A stretch of 6,629 bases of DNA from an uncultured Eubacteriales bacterium (GTDB lineage Bacteria; Bacillota; Clostridia; Lachnospirales; Lachnospiraceae), in contig CASEDW010000225.1 of NCBI GenBank assembly GCA_949286775.1, positions 1 to 6,629 of the forward strand. The letters run 5' to 3'. The notes beneath the pieces are model-generated. The model searched no databases and had not been told where the DNA came from. It saw nothing but the letters and a program-made list of their open reading frames with translations. Positions 5,809 to 6,629 of this stretch are shown here, piece by piece. Within the stretch, counting starts at the first letter, position 1, and every line of letters starts with the position of its first letter. The position numbers and the translations under genes were made by a program.

Positions 5809-6629
5809 ACATACGTTTTGATTTCCATATAATATCAAGCCTGGTAAGAAGTCTGTCTGCCGCCTCTTCTTTGCTCATCATAGGAATATCAGTTATATTT
5901 TCTTTTTCAATAAGGGTCAGATGATTTGTATCCGTTCCAAAACCGGCTCCTGATTCCCTGAGAGAATTAGCCGCAATAACGTCGGCATTCTTCTTTTCAA
6001 GTTTTGCTCTTGAGTTTTCAAGTACATTTTCAGTTTCCATTGAAAATCCGCACAAAACCTGACCGCTTTTTTTATTTTCCCCAAGAGCGCTCAAAATGTC
6101 CCTTGTTCTTTCAAGCTCTATTTTCATATCGCCGTCTTTTTTCTTTATTTTGTTATCCGCTACTGTCCCAGGTGTATAATCGGCGACTGCGGCAGCCTTT
6201 ATTATTATATCCTGCTCCTCTGATCTTGACATAACGGCTTCGTACATATCGGAGGCGCTTGTGATATTTACAACTTTTACAAAAGGCGGCGGCGCTATGC
6301 TTACAGGCCCGCTCACAAGCGTTACGTCGGCGCCCCTTAACATTGCCGCCTTGGCTATGGCATAGCCCATTTTTCCTGTTGAATGGTTTGTGATATATCT
6401 GACAGGATCTATCGCTTCCCTCGTGGGTCCTGCCGTGACGAGTATTTTTCTTCCCCTTAAATCTTTTTCATGGGCGATTTCACGGAGGATATATTCAAGA
6501 AGAACCTTATCTGAAGGCATCTTTCCAGTTCCCGTAGCTCCACAGGCGAGATATCCGTCGTCAGGAGGAATAATTATCTTTCCGAACTGTTCAAGTTTTC
6601 TTAAATTGTCCTGAAGAATCGGATTTTGA
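5807..6629 (-). CDS. coaBC: CoaBC bifunctional phosphopantothenoylcysteine enzyme (5' end missing)
   Basis: The gene continues beyond the right edge. The visible 273 codons cover the end of the CoaC decarboxylase domain and all of the CoaB synthetase domain. The first 36 residues include NPILQDNLRKLEQFG and PPDDGYLACGATGTGKMP, whose Cys (codon 6542-6544) matches the active-site Cys of the CoaC flap. The ATG at 6520 is internal, not the start. CoaB features are ILVTAGPTREAIDPVRYITNHSTGKMG (visible residues 62-87), KAAAVADYTP (144-153), NKIKK (159-163) with the conserved Lys, GFSMETEN (194-201) and DVIAAN (216-221). The HSTGKMG motif has Thr where Ser is common. CoaB joins 4'-phosphopantothenate to cysteine using CTP, and CoaC decarboxylates the product to 4'-phosphopantetheine in the cytosol. 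It lies directly upstream of coaX. Confidence 0.95.
   Translation of the reverse strand, partial: QNPILQDNLRKLEQFGKIIIPPDDGYLACGATGTGKMPSDKVLLEYILREIAHEKDLRGRKILVTAGPTREAIDPVRYITNHSTGKMGYAIAKAAMLRGADVTLVSGPVSIAPPPFVKVVNITSASDMYEAVMSRSEEQDIIIKAAAVADYTPGTVADNKIKKKDGDMKIELERTRDILSALGENKKSGQVLCGFSMETENVLENSRAKLEKKNADVIAANSLRESGAGFGTDTNHLTLIEKENITDIPMMSKEEAADRLLTRLDIIWKSKRM

Noticed and set aside
6521..6629. coaBC starting at the ATG at 6520
   Set aside because: The same frame stays open to the window edge and encodes conserved CoaC residues (LACGATGTGK), so the ATG is internal and the gene is cut off by the window.

Overview
The window is a compact bacterial region. All seven substantial genes lie on the minus strand, with short gaps, 4-11 nt overlaps and clear purine-rich ribosome binding sites. 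Gene content suggests an anaerobic Gram-positive bacterium of the Clostridia: a type III pantothenate kinase next to CoaBC, a MepA-like MATE pump, an AzlCD pair, and a cobalamin-type radical SAM protein with a DUF4080-like layout. The species cannot be named from the sequence. The attribution rests on family resemblance and ribosome binding site style.

Read in the direction of transcription (right to left), the window starts inside coaBC, which runs off the right edge. It is followed by coaX, a Nudix hydrolase gene and a MATE efflux transporter gene, separated by gaps of 10, 14 and 25 nt, so they probably form one transcription unit. CoaX phosphorylates pantothenate. The bifunctional CoaBC adds cysteine and decarboxylates the product to 4'-phosphopantetheine, so two consecutive parts of coenzyme A synthesis are coupled here. 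The Nudix enzyme (nucleotide-pool cleaning type) and the MATE pump look like operon passengers with no evident link to CoA.

A 97-nt gap (about 3018-3114) then separates the MATE gene from a second unit. The gap holds a hairpin plus U-tract that probably ends the first transcript, and an extended -10 promoter embedded in the same hairpin that probably starts the second. The second unit is a 566-residue radical SAM protein gene overlapping azlC by 4 nt, and azlC overlaps azlD by 8 nt. AzlC and AzlD form a two-part membrane exporter of branched-chain amino acids or analogues. The role of the radical SAM protein is unknown, and its tight coupling to azlCD is a notable feature.

The left 300 bases carry no full gene. 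They hold a strong intrinsic terminator pointing right (59-86), preceded by what may be the last codons of a plus-strand gene ending at 37. Between this and azlD lies a roughly 200-bp palindrome-rich element (101-302). Its near-perfect 18-bp terminal inverted repeats enclose three or four smaller hairpins, and one end supplies the azlD stop codon. It resembles a MITE-like or structured intergenic repeat and is the least explained sequence in the window. The rest is ordinary, and I see no evidence of a new defence or mobile system.
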